In this document: piece after piece, positions 47,239 through 59,000 of the stretch | Numbering within the stretch: the stretch's first letter is position 1 | How the letters are laid out: every line of letters starts with the position of its first letter | NCBI GenBank assembly: GCA_028023455.1 | Contig: JAQFVV010006215.1 | Coordinates: 8,233,230-8,297,229 of the forward strand | Length of the DNA stretch: 64,000 nt | Direction of reading: 5' to 3' | Source of the DNA: Epiperipatus broadwayi | Lineage: Eukaryota; Onychophora; Udeonychophora; Euonychophora; Peripatidae | Made by a program: the position numbers and the translations under genes | Notes under the pieces: model-generated | The model's input: only the letters and a program-made list of their open reading frames with translations | What the model was told of the DNA's origin: nothing | Database searches by the model: none

Positions 47239-48781
47239 TTTACCATCTTAGGAACAGAAAAAATGTGCTTTATATTCTGAGTTTTGACTGACAGTTCAGA
47301 TCATTACATCAAAAATAATCACAATACTAGCGTGTTAAAATTATTATCAGTCATCAGGATAATCTTTGCAAGAATGAGAATTATGCTTAGAAGTCAATCT
47401 TAAAGAGAATAGTTATTTTTCTTTGTTGAAAAGCATCTCCAAAAGAAAACAAATTATCAAAATAAACATTAAAAATCAATAGTAGTATGGAATAGGCTTT
47501 TCTATAAATAAAATAAAACATTATTTTTTACAGATGAAATAAGAGCATTAAAATTCTTTGCATACATTTTATAATAAATTTTCAATAATATTACACAATG
47601 CTAAAAATCTTTTATGGATTAAACTTTTAATTTACTACTGCAATCCATTGGAAATTTGTAAAGTTATATTAGGTAACTTAGAGTAAGAAGAGCACAATAT
47701 TTTTTTTATTAGCACTATGTATCTACATACATTACACAGACACATGCACACTTAACTAACCTCTAATTCATCATAATAAACCAATCCAAGTCTAGTAGAA
47801 TAAGTTTACTTGATATATTTGAAAATAGCAATGACATACATTTTCAAAAGCAGCTTCTATAAACTTGTATTACGGTCTAATTAAATAATGTGGATAATGT
47901 ATAGAGTAAATAAATAATCAATCAAAATGTCTCAATGGAGATGAAAGCCGGTTTGATAAATAATATAATATAGTTATTAGTAGTTGTTTAGTTCAATCTT
48001 ATTTTGAGTAATTATTTATTTATGTATTTGTGACAACATTATGGACAAGTAAATTGTATTGGATAATTGACTATTATAATAATGATGAATAGAGCAAAGT
48101 TGTTCATTTTGTCAAGTTTATTGGTGCAAGACTGCATTGACAAAGTTCAAAGAAACCATCCACCTGGTTTGTGATTTTTGTTGAATATGTTTTTAATTGT
48201 ATTCAGCTTTAAATATAAGATAGTTGATTTTCTTTTTAAATGCATCAACACAGGCCTATATTATCCATCAACATAAATAAGAAAATGAATGGTGATAAAC
48301 TCAAAGATAAAACAAAAAGTTACTATGATGAGAATATAATGTAATATTCTTAATAAAATAATTAATTTTACATGTATGAGCAAAACAAAAGTCAATATTT
48401 GAAGAAAGCATTTTTAAAAAGATAGTACATTTGCTTTAAGAACATATGTTGAAGTTATGATTTTTACTTTAGTTTTAGCCAAGGCAGCATTTGAGTATAA
48501 TTTATATTTAGTAATATGTTTGTGCTCTATATATTAAAGAATGCATAATGCTAGATGAAGCTCATATAATAATAGAATGCAACCAACTGCTAGTTTCAAC
48601 ACGTGTTTAAAAATTCAAGTCTAAATTACACATTTACATAAAAATGACTTTTTTATATATCTAAGATGCATGAATCAAACTTGGATATTTAAACAAAAAG
48701 TAGCATAGTTGAAACTGTGGATTTTCTTTTTATCTAAGGTGGATAATTTAGATTTGAATTTTCAAACACTGGTAGAGTGGC

Positions 48782-48843
48782 AATATAAACAAACAATTTA
48801 ACGATAAAATTTTTTTTTTACTGTTAAATTGTTTGTTTATATT
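48782..48843. repeat. Perfect 21-bp hairpin, 20-nt loop
   Basis: Arms 48782-48802 and 48823-48843 are exact reverse complements (AATATAAACAAACAATTTAA plus C). The loop is T-rich. Confidence 0.8.
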
Positions 48844-48890
48844 TTATATATAATATTTTTTATAACGGATATTATACTTTTACATTTATT

Positions 48891-48974
48891 ATATATATAT
48901 GTTGATACAAAGGTTTTCATGGGTTACAGATATAAATGATATACTTTGTGGGTATGATTTTGATTATGTATATA
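48891..48974. repeat. Penelope terminal repeat fragment
   Basis: The sequence GTTGATACAAAGGTTTTCAT, then GGGTTACAGATATAAA and ATACTTTGTGGGT, matches the left arm of the palindrome at 61730-61790 in the same orientation. Its reverse complement also matches the region just after the hammerhead-like motif at 54310-54350. Confidence 0.6.
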
Positions 48975-49739
48975 CTTAAATGCAAATACATATATAGGTA
49001 TAAATTACCAATGAAAATAAGTAATAAGTTTAAATAAATTAAAGAATTTTAAAAGACTGATTCTTTTAAAATAGGAAACAAAAGTTATTTATAACTTTTA
49101 AGATTAGAAAAAAGATTATTTTTTAATATTAAAAACAGTTTAATCAATGAAAGTAGAATACAATATGATAATGAGGTAGAAATCAATTAAAGGAATTCGA
49201 GCTAAGATTTCCTTCATGAGATAAATTATAAGCTAAAATATAACTCATTAATTAAAGAAAGAGAGATAATGATTTTAATTCTTGTATCCAGCATGGGTCA
49301 GTGAAAGGAAGAATAATCTGAGAATTTGAGCCAGTCAACTTCAGGGATTGAAACAATGAATGAACTCAGTGTAAATTGGATAAAAAAGAACACTTGATTC
49401 TTAGACCTTCACCTGTGCACATGAACTTATAAGCAGGTGCAGAACATCACCCATATTCACAGGGATTTCAAGTACAGAGAGCTGGCCTCTGGCCATGTTA
49501 ACAGTCAGCTAGGACTCTTACAGGTTGTATTGATCTATAAAGTGATTTATGTATGCCTACGGGCTTAAGTATATATAATGTGTATATACATAATTTGTAA
49601 TGTACTTAGATATTGCTAAGAATATTTATTATTAAATTGCATTTAATCTCGATCTAAATAGAGTTGTGTCATTACTGAAGAATTATTATCGTTAAATAAG
49701 TCTGGAATGGTTAAGTTCTCAGACAAGATATCCAACAGA

Positions 49740-50165
49740 CTAAAAGGCCAAACATAGCATAAATATACCAATGTTTCAATTTGATTAAGTAAGCCATCAA
49801 TTGGGTGATGAATAGAATACTATAAAGATGGTTTATAGGCTTTGTAAACACTGGTTTATAACAATGTTATCGTTCTAGCAAATAAGTCAAAAAGTCTTCA
49901 GACTAATATATATTTTTAAAAAAAAAAATTTGAAACAAAAGGAAGTTTGCATGTGTCATCATGTTTATTGATACAATTTGGCGTTTTTAATGTCTCAATG
50001 GCTTCTCTGATCTTACAATGATACAGAGTGTCATATCTGGATAGAATCCTGGTATTAGAGAAATCGATATTGTGATCTGAATCCATAGTATGGAATGAGA
50101 GTACTGATGACAATCAGTGTTGTTTTACTACATTAGTATTTTCATCTTTTCTAGTACTAATGTGA
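49740..50165 (-). pseudogene. Penelope-like element 3' end: GIY-YIG endonuclease tail and hammerhead-like motif
   Basis: Minus-strand frames read TRKDENTNVVKQH (about 50155), a TGA, then LSSVLSFHTMDSDHNIDFSN, then RILSRYDTLYHCKIREAIET and PNCINKHDDTCKLP. This is the second half of a Penelope GIY-YIG endonuclease: the S-x-L-x-x-H-x-x-x-x-D-H motif, the I-D-F-S-N-T-x-I-L block, the K-I-R-E-A-I catalytic Glu block and the C-I-N-x-x-D-x-x-x-L-P tail. The untranslated region downstream holds a hammerhead-like core at 49763-49800. The tail and untranslated region match the plus-strand copy at 54072-54320. It could be the missing 3' part of the minus-strand fragment 53390-54056, displaced by an insertion, or a separate copy. 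Confidence 0.75.
49763..49800 (-). ncRNA. Hammerhead-ribozyme-like motif (degenerate)
   Basis: The minus strand carries TTGATGG, a stem-loop, GAAAC, a short loop and GGTA. This resembles the hammerhead order CUGANGA, stem II, GAAA, short stem III, UH. The first box departs from consensus at two positions, and stem II and stem I are poorly formed here. Type I hammerheads with very short stem III are known from Penelope elements. Activity is not established. Confidence 0.35.
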
Positions 50166-50925
50166 GGATTGTTCATGGCTACATAATGTACCAGTCAAAA
50201 TTGTGTGTTCATTCAACAAGACCTAGAATCCAAACAAACTATAGCAATCTAGCATGTGCAAGATACACAGGTCTGGAACAATACTAACTACTAACTTATT
50301 TACTCATGCTCCATGGTCTCTGACTATGTGAACAACACTTTTGAGGATACTAGCAAGTGTTCATTTACTCCAGACTCAACAATGAGAACAGCGTAAGGAA
50401 AGAGACTTGGGAATCAATAACATTCAAATAATTAGCTAATAAGTACTACAAAATATAATTAAAGAATGGTACAGAATATTGCTCAATACAGTATATTAAT
50501 AATCAGATTTGTAATGTTGTTCAAGCCAATGTTAAATAAATGGAGTTTAATTAATAATACTAAAGAAAATTTTTCATTCACTTAGGGAACAATTTAATTT
50601 AATCAAATAGTTCATACTAGGATTCGGGCAATGAATGACAAATACGAAAATACAGAGAAATGATATAATATAAATTTATTAAATGACTAAATACAGTAAT
50701 AAACAAGATAGGTGGGTAGAATGTCTATACAATGGTAGTTGCAAATTTGATTATGGTTTAAATTTGCAATCACGCACCTCTGTGGATTAATTAAATAAAT
50801 CATTGAATTTGCACAAGTAAATAAAATATTTGTGTTATTACATAAAATTGGCTAGTGCAATTACTACACATATAAAACAAAAGTATTGGTATGGTTAATC
50901 ATATATGGTGGTTGTTATGATTAAT

Positions 50926-51069
50926 ATGACAAGGGTGGAATAAATTATTTAGATAATCAATAATACATTATGGCTTAACCCTCATTTAAAATATTACATG
51001 ACAAGGGTGGAATAAATTATTTAGATAATCAATAATACATTATGGCTTAACCCTCATTTAAAGTATTAC
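50926..51069. repeat. Two-copy tandem repeat, 72-bp unit
   Basis: 50926-50997 and 50998-51069 both begin ATGACAAGGGTGGAATAAAT and differ at one base near the end. This is a very recent duplication. Confidence 0.9.
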
Positions 51070-52931
51070 AGATTCACACTAATGTGTTTCATTAATCATT
51101 ATATATATATATATATATATATATGAGTAAAAGTTTATGATGTGTGATTTGAAAAGTGTGCAAGATTTGGGAGATCACTCAGATGTGTGGAAGTAAAATA
51201 ACTCAGCTTAAAAGAAGCTGTAATTCATAATCTAACCTACAGAATTAAATTATGACTGACAGAGAGCATTGCAAGTTGATAAATAACTCAATAATAATAA
51301 TAAAGGTGGTATCACATTATTGCTTACAATTGCATACAGGAAGGCGATCACTTAAGATGATCTTGAGTGGCTTTGTCATATTTATATAAAAGATGCCTGA
51401 ATTATGGTCAAGGTCATATCTCTGAAGAATAGGGGCACAAGTTGGATGTTGGGATGGTTTATCTGTATGTTTTCCATACACTTATTCATTGGAGATGCCT
51501 AAAGAAGATCCCTACTAGTAGGAAACACATCTATTTTGAGCCAGATAATGAACAGTGAGATTGGTCATTCCAAAGATCCCAAAATACATGGCAAAGCAAG
51601 AAAATTATAAATAATGATTGCAACAATACCCCCATACTGCGCAAAACATATAAATAGATCATGTCACTAACGAACATGGTAAATTAATGAACACCTGATT
51701 ATTATGGATGCTCTCCTGTGTAATGAAATGCTTAAACATAAACCATCCCAGGCACTTAACTAATGACTAATAAAATGCACAAAAGGGGTCAGAGTTTTAA
51801 AACTAAAAGGCAACAAATTGCTTTCTCTCACATTTCTAAAATATTTTCCTACATTTCTACAAGCAATCATTGCACAGATAATTTACATTAATTTACAAAA
51901 TAAAATTATAGATCACACATGTGCACCTGATCGATTACAGATTAAATTCACTTCTGATAAGATTTAATTAGATAAAATGGTACAACAATTTTAATGATTA
52001 GATGAGGGTTAATTTTCAGTTAGAGGGAACAATTAAACATAACATTAAGACTTTCTGATCATTTAAAGACTAAAATTATTATAAAATAATTGGTATAAAA
52101 CCAAGCGAGTTTATAATAACTAACTTTAAAGGAAATTTACATCTCCATAATTTAATAGGAGAAAACTACTGGCTGGGTTTAAATTCATTCACCAGATTGT
52201 ATACCTTCTTGGCATAACAAAATAAATTAGAATAATAAACTAAAAGAAAATAAAATTAATTCTAAATTGCTGCACCCAAAACATAAGAACTTATATAGCA
52301 TTACAATAAAATTTACAGACACTATTAACATTTATATAACACCTTTAAGAATTAAATAAAAGAAAGAAGGGCTTACAATATAGTTTAGAATTAGAATAAT
52401 TCATTAATTAAGAGTTCATTAGCTGATGACAATGTAGATGTTACCTTGGGCTTGAGAACACAACATAGGTAATCGGTGAATCATGATCGTAAGTTGGTTT
52501 GGAAACAGGCATTAGTAGAGATTCAAGATTCATTTTCAGGCAAGCATATCACTGAATAGTCCGCATATTTGGTATAGATGTTCCAGACTTCAGCACAGTG
52601 AGCTAGATGAGCTTCCCAGAGATATGGGGAAGCAAACAGTCTTCTCCTTTACCCAGATATGATTTACTTCACCGTGCAAACTTATGTGAAGTATACTAAT
52701 TCTCCGATATCAAAATAGGGCAAGAACCCAATAATAGCCAAAATTTAGCTATTTATACACAAGCAAATATTTAAAGAATGCTGGCCATTGTTTCAAATTC
52801 ATACCCTTGGTTGAGATTCAAAGTTTATCTCCATTTCCATGTAAGGTAATGAAAGAGACTAGAATAATGGTCAAATAAATTTTAATTAAAGAATCTCTGG
52901 CATTTATAACATTCCATACATTTTTTAAATG

Positions 52932-53141
52932 ACACAATGGCCTGCAAAATTTTAAGATACACTGATTACATTGTTTGACTCTTAAATATCAATTTTATAC
53001 AAATCATTAGTAATAATCATACATTTTTTTAGAATGACACAATGGCCCGCAAAATTTTAAGATCTACTGATTACATTGTTTAGCTCTTAAATGTCAGTTT
53101 ACTTTTATACAAATTATTAGTAACAAAATTACAAAACATTA
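52932..53141. repeat. Two-copy tandem repeat, 105-bp unit
   Basis: The units start ACACAATGGCCTGCAAAATT and ACACAATGGCCCGCAAAATT. They share TTTTAAGAT, ACTGATTACATTGTTT and the trailing ATACAAATtATTAGTAA, with several substitutions. Confidence 0.75.
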
Positions 53142-53389
53142 TAATATTACAAAATCATATATTATACATCCAACCAAAGTTATTGAGATATAAAATATTT
53201 TAAAATTACAGTGTTGTAACTTATAAATATTAATTCTCATACGCACGTACGCATATACAAGTTGAACAGGCAGATGAACTAAATTTTCATATCTCCATAC
53301 ATTTCTATGTATACTACTGCCTATTGCTCAAGATGGCTGGCCATTATATATAATTTGGGTTTAAACCTGTTCTAGTGTTTATATAATCA

Positions 53390-54056
53390 GCACTAGGTGA
53401 AGCGAAAATCTGCAGAACAAATTTCCAGCTTCAATAAAAAGGTTTACAAATGCCACATGAAATTTCATAAACTCCATTAGTCTCAAGAAGGGTTGAATAT
53501 TTAGGCTGGTTATAATGTTACTAATTTTTGATAAATAGTATATGCTGTTTTCTATTATAGTATTTTAGTATATGTTCATTATTCTCTGCAGTTTCTTTTA
53601 TATAAGGAACACAAACCTTAACAGTTGGTTTTTTTTGTTTATTAATTTGATTATTTTGGGCTTGAATTAAGGCTTGATGAATAATTCTATTATTATAACT
53701 ATTAGCTAATAAAACACTATTTATGTAATTTATTTCTACTTTCAGATGTGATATATCTGGAAGGTTAATTGCTCTAATGAAAAGAATTTTGGCTATAGCA
53801 ACAATCTGAGTTGGATAATGGTGTGATGAAAATTGTAAGTCACTGTCTGTGTGCATATTTTTTCTGAAAACAAAAAATGATAGATTATTTTGTTTTCTAG
53901 TAATGAATACATCAAGAAAAAGAAGTTTTACATCAGATTGTCTCCATTGTAAATTTAATTTCAGGATAGATAGTATTTAAATGTGAGATAAAATCATGTA
54001 ATTTATTTTTACCATGTTGCCATATGATGTACATCATCTATATGTTTGAGCCAAAT
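53390..54056 (-). pseudogene. Penelope-like element: RT and start of GIY-YIG endonuclease
   Basis: This minus-strand fragment is 5' truncated. Near 54041-54033 it has the RT catalytic box as HIDDV (normally Y-x-D-D-V). It continues, with a frameshift near 53943, through HDFISHLNTIYPEIKFT and FLDVFITRKQ. The open segment 53856-53521 then shows MHTDSDLQFSSHHYPTQIV (the H-T-D-R-Y-L-x-F-x-S-H-H-P motif) and VKVCVPYIKETAENNEHILK (V-P-Y-I-K-G-x-x-E). Beyond its stop, LETNGVYEISCGICKPFY at about 53470-53420 is the GIY-YIG start. All motif order fits Penelope. Several stops and frameshifts make it dead. Its truncated end meets an oppositely oriented Penelope tail at about 54056-54072. Confidence 0.8.
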
Positions 54057-54350
54057 AAAATACTAAAAAGCCCAAATTATATCAATAAACGTAATGACAC
54101 ATGCAAATTTCCTTCTATTTGGAACAATATTTTTTAAAAAAACATATTACTCTGAAGATGTTCTGACTTCTTTTTTCCAATTTTATATGCCTTTTTTTTA
54201 ATACATGGATCTTTAACATTGTTTTATAAACCAGAATTTTACAAACATCTTTATAATATTCTATTTATCACCCAGTTGATGGCTTGTGTAATCAAGCTAA
54301 AATGTTGGTATATTCATAATCAAAATCATACATGGATGAACTTGCAAAGT
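54057..54350 (+). pseudogene. Penelope-like element 3' end, plus strand, with hammerhead-like motif
   Basis: The plus strand from 54072 encodes the last endonuclease residues (PNYINKRNDTCKFPSIWNNI) and a TAA at 54135-54137. They match PNCINKHDDTCKLP in the copy at 49740-50165. The following 180 bp also match that copy's untranslated region, including CACCCAGTTGATGGCTTG. It abuts the minus-strand RT fragment so that the two truncated ends face each other. Confidence 0.75.
54274..54311 (+). ncRNA. Hammerhead-ribozyme-like motif (degenerate)
   Basis: The motif TTGATGG, CTTG...CAAG stem II, TAAAA (for GAAA), then a short loop and GGTA is the plus-strand counterpart of 49763-49800 and of the core at 61814-61850. 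Core bases deviate from consensus, and stem I pairing is not evident here. Confidence 0.35.
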
Positions 54351-55310
54351 ATATCATATATATATATATTCACACACATACAATTTTAAAGAAATACTTT
54401 TACTCACATAGTAAAAAGTAAATATAATAATTAATAATATAGTGATTTTATATACATGTAATATTATGAAAAGAAATTAGTCTTCATATATGCACTGTAG
54501 AAATTGGCATTTACTCTCTCAATAAAAAACATTTGAAAAGCATAAGTGGTGTGTGAGAGCTTGTTCTTTAAATAAATCAATTTTTATTGACCATTCCTAA
54601 TTTAGGGTTTGAACCTATTATGAGCTAGATTTTTAAATTGGCAAATTACTTGTACAAATTCAATTTATACATCACTGGAAAGACAAAGTTTCTCATTTTT
54701 AATTACCGGTGAGACTGAATCTTATTAGTCTGAATATATGCAATAATAAACAACAATATACTGTTTTATACATATGTAATATTGCTGTTGGAAACTAGTT
54801 TTCACACATGCTCTCCCCATTAATAAACATTTTAAAAGCATAGAGATGACTTAAGCTTTTAAAATGGTTATTGATAGTGGGTGGAATATGTGCCAATTCT
54901 ATACCACATGTGTGAAGATTAATTTTCTTCCACAATATTATATATATTATAGGAATAGAGTCCAATTCTCACACATATATATTATTAAAAAAAATTTGTG
55001 TCTTTGTTTGTGTGTATTATAAATATTTATATACAAGATTTTTTCTTAGTAACTAGTAATAAAAATAAAAATGAATGAAGATGAACATTATAAGAGATAG
55101 TTAGTTGATTTAGACTCTTGTATTAAATAATATAGCAATTCCATTATATAATTCATTTTTTTAAATGAAACAGGCTAAACTAGATTGCTGAGTTGGTAAA
55201 CCTAAGGTCAGCAGATGGATAGCTTGAAAAATGCATATGTGGTCTGAAGTAAGGGTGTAAATGTACAAATCAAGGATAAGACACTTGCTGTTTTACTTAA
55301 ATATATATTT

Positions 55311-56006
55311 AATATATAGGGTATATGAGCACAGACTTTCACACAACCCACCACTCTCCACTCTATCTAATAACACTGATACACCTAAACACATATATGT
55401 TGAAAAGATAAATAATCACCAATATACGTATTTCATGCTAAACCAGCAATCATCAGTTGGTCCAGATTATCATCTCTACACATATACACTATAAGTGCTC
55501 AGATATATATTAAGATAGACAATCCTCATACTTTAATGGAAAGCTTCAATCTACTCCACACTCCAACTCTTCAACCGTCTATCCAATCGAAAATCTGATG
55601 ATGGAATGCTCAAAGGCCATCCTGAGGCCGAGATTCTTGTCACACCCATGTTGACCTAAGGTCAATCTGAACCATATATATATGCCAAGAATCTCGGCCT
55701 CAGGGTGACCTTTGAGCATTCCATCATCAGATTTTCAATTGGATGGACGGTTGAAGAGTTGGAGTAGATTGAAGCTTGTCCATTAAAGTATGAGGATTCT
55801 CTATCTTAATATATCTGAGCACTTATAGTATATATGTGTAGAGATGATAATCTGGACCAACTGATGATTGCTGGTTGAGCATGAAATATGTATATTGGTG
55901 ATTATTTATCTTTTCAACATATAAGTGTTTAGGTGTATCAGTGTTATTAGATAGAGTGGAGAGTGGTGGGTTGTGTGAAAGTCTGTGCTCATATACCCTA
56001 TATATT
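55311..56006. mobile_element. Long foldback element, about 325-bp arms
   Basis: Left arm 55311-55639 and right arm 55686-56006 are near-perfect reverse complements around a 46-nt spacer. For example CTGAGGCCGAGATTCTTG pairs with CAAGAATCTCGGCCTCAG. The outer ends meet AATATATAGGGTATATGAGC. There is no coding. The high arm identity indicates recent origin or ongoing correction. No target duplication can be read in the AT-rich flanks. It could be a MITE with very long terminal inverted repeats or a head-to-head pair of retroelement ends, like the Penelope pairs here. Confidence 0.85.
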
Positions 56007-59000
56007 ACATATATATAGACAGGTATATAAGCCTGTGTTTCAGTTATTAAACATATATTCTGATTTTTTCTTTTGTTGTGTGAATTTTGAGTTGGTAAAA
56101 ATTGTCTTCAGGGCGATCTTTGACACTGGAGGGAGAGATTTTTTTTTTTTATTATTTGACACCAATAAAGTTTGTCAGTTTCAAGTTTCTATTGGTTTAT
56201 TTAAAAAGATCTTTGGCTGATTAATGAAGAAACTGTAACATATAATCTGTACACAGCTGCAGATAAATTATGAAATTGTCATAGTATTATCTTTTTTCAA
56301 GTTCTCTGCAGTGAGGGAAGAAATGAAAGCAAAATGATTTTTTTAATTTTTCAGGAAACAAACGTTAAAGTATTGTTTATATGAAATAACCAAAATGAGC
56401 TTATTATTATTATTAAGTTTGAGAAAAAAAAGTCAGAGAAAAAAAGTTTTAAAAGATATTATGGGGAGAGAGAGACATTTTCAAGCAGCAAAATGTTGAA
56501 GTATTACTTTATATACTATAAATGGAGATATACTGATATATGAATAATATTGCATTTAAGTTATTCAAGAGAAAACTATATATATCTGAATTTTGAAAAG
56601 TTTCAGAAAAGACAGGAACTTAATGGAAGAAATCAATAAATCTCCCTCAGGATTGATAAAGATTCAATCCCTAAAACAAAGCTAAAAGTAAAAGGGTGTT
56701 ATAAGAATATATAAATTGTTGCTTTAAAGAAAAATGGACTCGTTATTTATATCTTTTCTTAGCAGTGAAGAAGGAATAATGCATTGTTAAATTGCATTAT
56801 TTTGTTCCAATATCCAGACTACCATGAGTTAAGTATTTTGTCTACATACCCATATATAATTTTAAAACCCAGAGAATGGCCACATTTCTAGTTAGCCATG
56901 CCAATACCACATTTTGTCTCTTTTCTTCCCATGGTTTATTAAAGAATTATCATCTTTAAAGAGAGGGAGAAGAAAAAAAGAAGAGAAGAAAGATGTATAT
57001 AATCCACACATCAAGCCTCAACTAATCTACTAAGCAGTTTTTAAGTTTTATTTTCATTAGGAGAGTCAGAAATAAACCTGAAATTTATAAAAAGAGAAAA
57101 AAAGTGAAGTGCCAGAAATCAGCTTGAATCTATAGACAAGAGAGCAGTCTTTTGTCTCCACTTGGACATTATCAAGAACTGAAGCATATGGATTGGTAAC
57201 TTGAAAAATTTGTTAATCTTTTTTTATTTATTTAAAGTAGTCTTGGATCTCTTTCTATAGGTCAAACATCATTTCTGTTTTTTAATATATAAACATTAAA
57301 AGTTTGTTTTTTTATTATCATTATGCATAACAACATCACAAATACATTTTGAAGTTATTCTACTTAATTTTATTATCTTTGAATATTACTTTTTTATTGT
57401 AATTTAATGTTTTTTATTTATTATTGTCATTTATTGAGTTAACCAATAGTACTTGAGCAATCTATCAATACATATTTTAAAATGTTTTTTTTTATATTTA
57501 TTTTGTATATTTAAATTTGATATAAATGTTGCTTTGCTCAAGATTTAAATAATTTTTCTTTATATATATGATTTATTTGTAATTTAATAATATGAAGGGG
57601 AAACGTTTTAACATGATATACATGTCAACATATCATGAGTGTGTGTTGTGCACCTATACAGATATACATCAATTGGTATAAGTTAGAATAGATTAGACTA
57701 AAATCTTAATGCTTGAGGTTTTATATTAAGAGAGCAAATTAGTAGAGCATGAATTCACATGTATAAAAGTGAACACACACATGGCATAAATGATTTTTAT
57801 ATTGCATTTATAACATATATAGTAAAGCTGTGAGAAAATATTGAATAAGTATTAAATGGAATGTTTTTTTTTTTGTTATTGGAAAATTTCATTTTAAATC
57901 AGCTTAGCTTTAAATATATGGGAGCATATGTATTTAATTCTTTTATTTGGTTACACATATATTATTTTTTATTAATGTATTATTTCAATTAATATAATAA
58001 TTGAAGTGAATTGAATGATTAGAAATTTGTTTTATTAAAAAGCAAGGAATCTTAATAAACAGAATTATATACTATTTTTGCTTTAATATTATTATTATGA
58101 GTATTATTGTTATTTTTAGTTTTATTATTTAATTAATTCACAACACCTATACCTGATCATTGGATCATCATCAGGGGGTGGTTGTCATCATCACTGGTTT
58201 GATTTAATCTCACAATTAATAGGGATCTAAGAATTTAGGCCTAGTTCGAGTAATAGATATGAATTATGTTAGTTGGTTATAAATTATTCATCATCATCAA
58301 TGATGATTGTATAAGGTGTTTATATGAATATTAGTGTTTTGATTGTCATAATATTATTAAGTGATTATAAAGAATTATAGAAATAGTTTCACACCAATAA
58401 TTGAAATGGGATATAAAAATGTAAATTGTATGAGTTACTTGATCATTGAGTGACATAGGGAGCTTGAGGTATATAATAGATTTCCTTTATGTCTCTGTAG
58501 AAAGACTTAGTCACATATACTTTAGACTTGTTTAAATTATTGATGAACGAGCCAACAATTGCCTAGATGTTGATGATGATCATGGATATTTTTCTTTATA
58601 GTATAACAGTTTTTGGGTAAATTTATTGAGATGCATCTTGACTTCAAAGTAGTATAGCAATTATATTTGGGCAGTCATCAGATTGAATGGTATGGAAATG
58701 TTAGTATGAGTATGATGCAATATATACCATTTGGGGAATCTGTTGGCTTAAACCAATAAATCCCACAAGCTAGCCATAGATGACAGATACTCCACCTGGT
58801 TAGGTTTTATATTCTTAGTTAAAATTAGAATAGCTACCCAGATGATAACATGTAATGATGGTTGTAATATAAACCATGAACCCTTCCATGGTAATAATCA
58901 ATAAGTGTTTATTATGTCGTTGTACTTGTTGATATTGTTCCATCCTGTTCGACGCTATGTACTGGTACAATATATATATACATATTATTATTCAATAATT

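Noticed and set aside
55600-55640. CTGATGA in the 55311-56006 foldback as a hammerhead core
   Set aside because: No stem II, GAAA box or cleavage-site context follows it.
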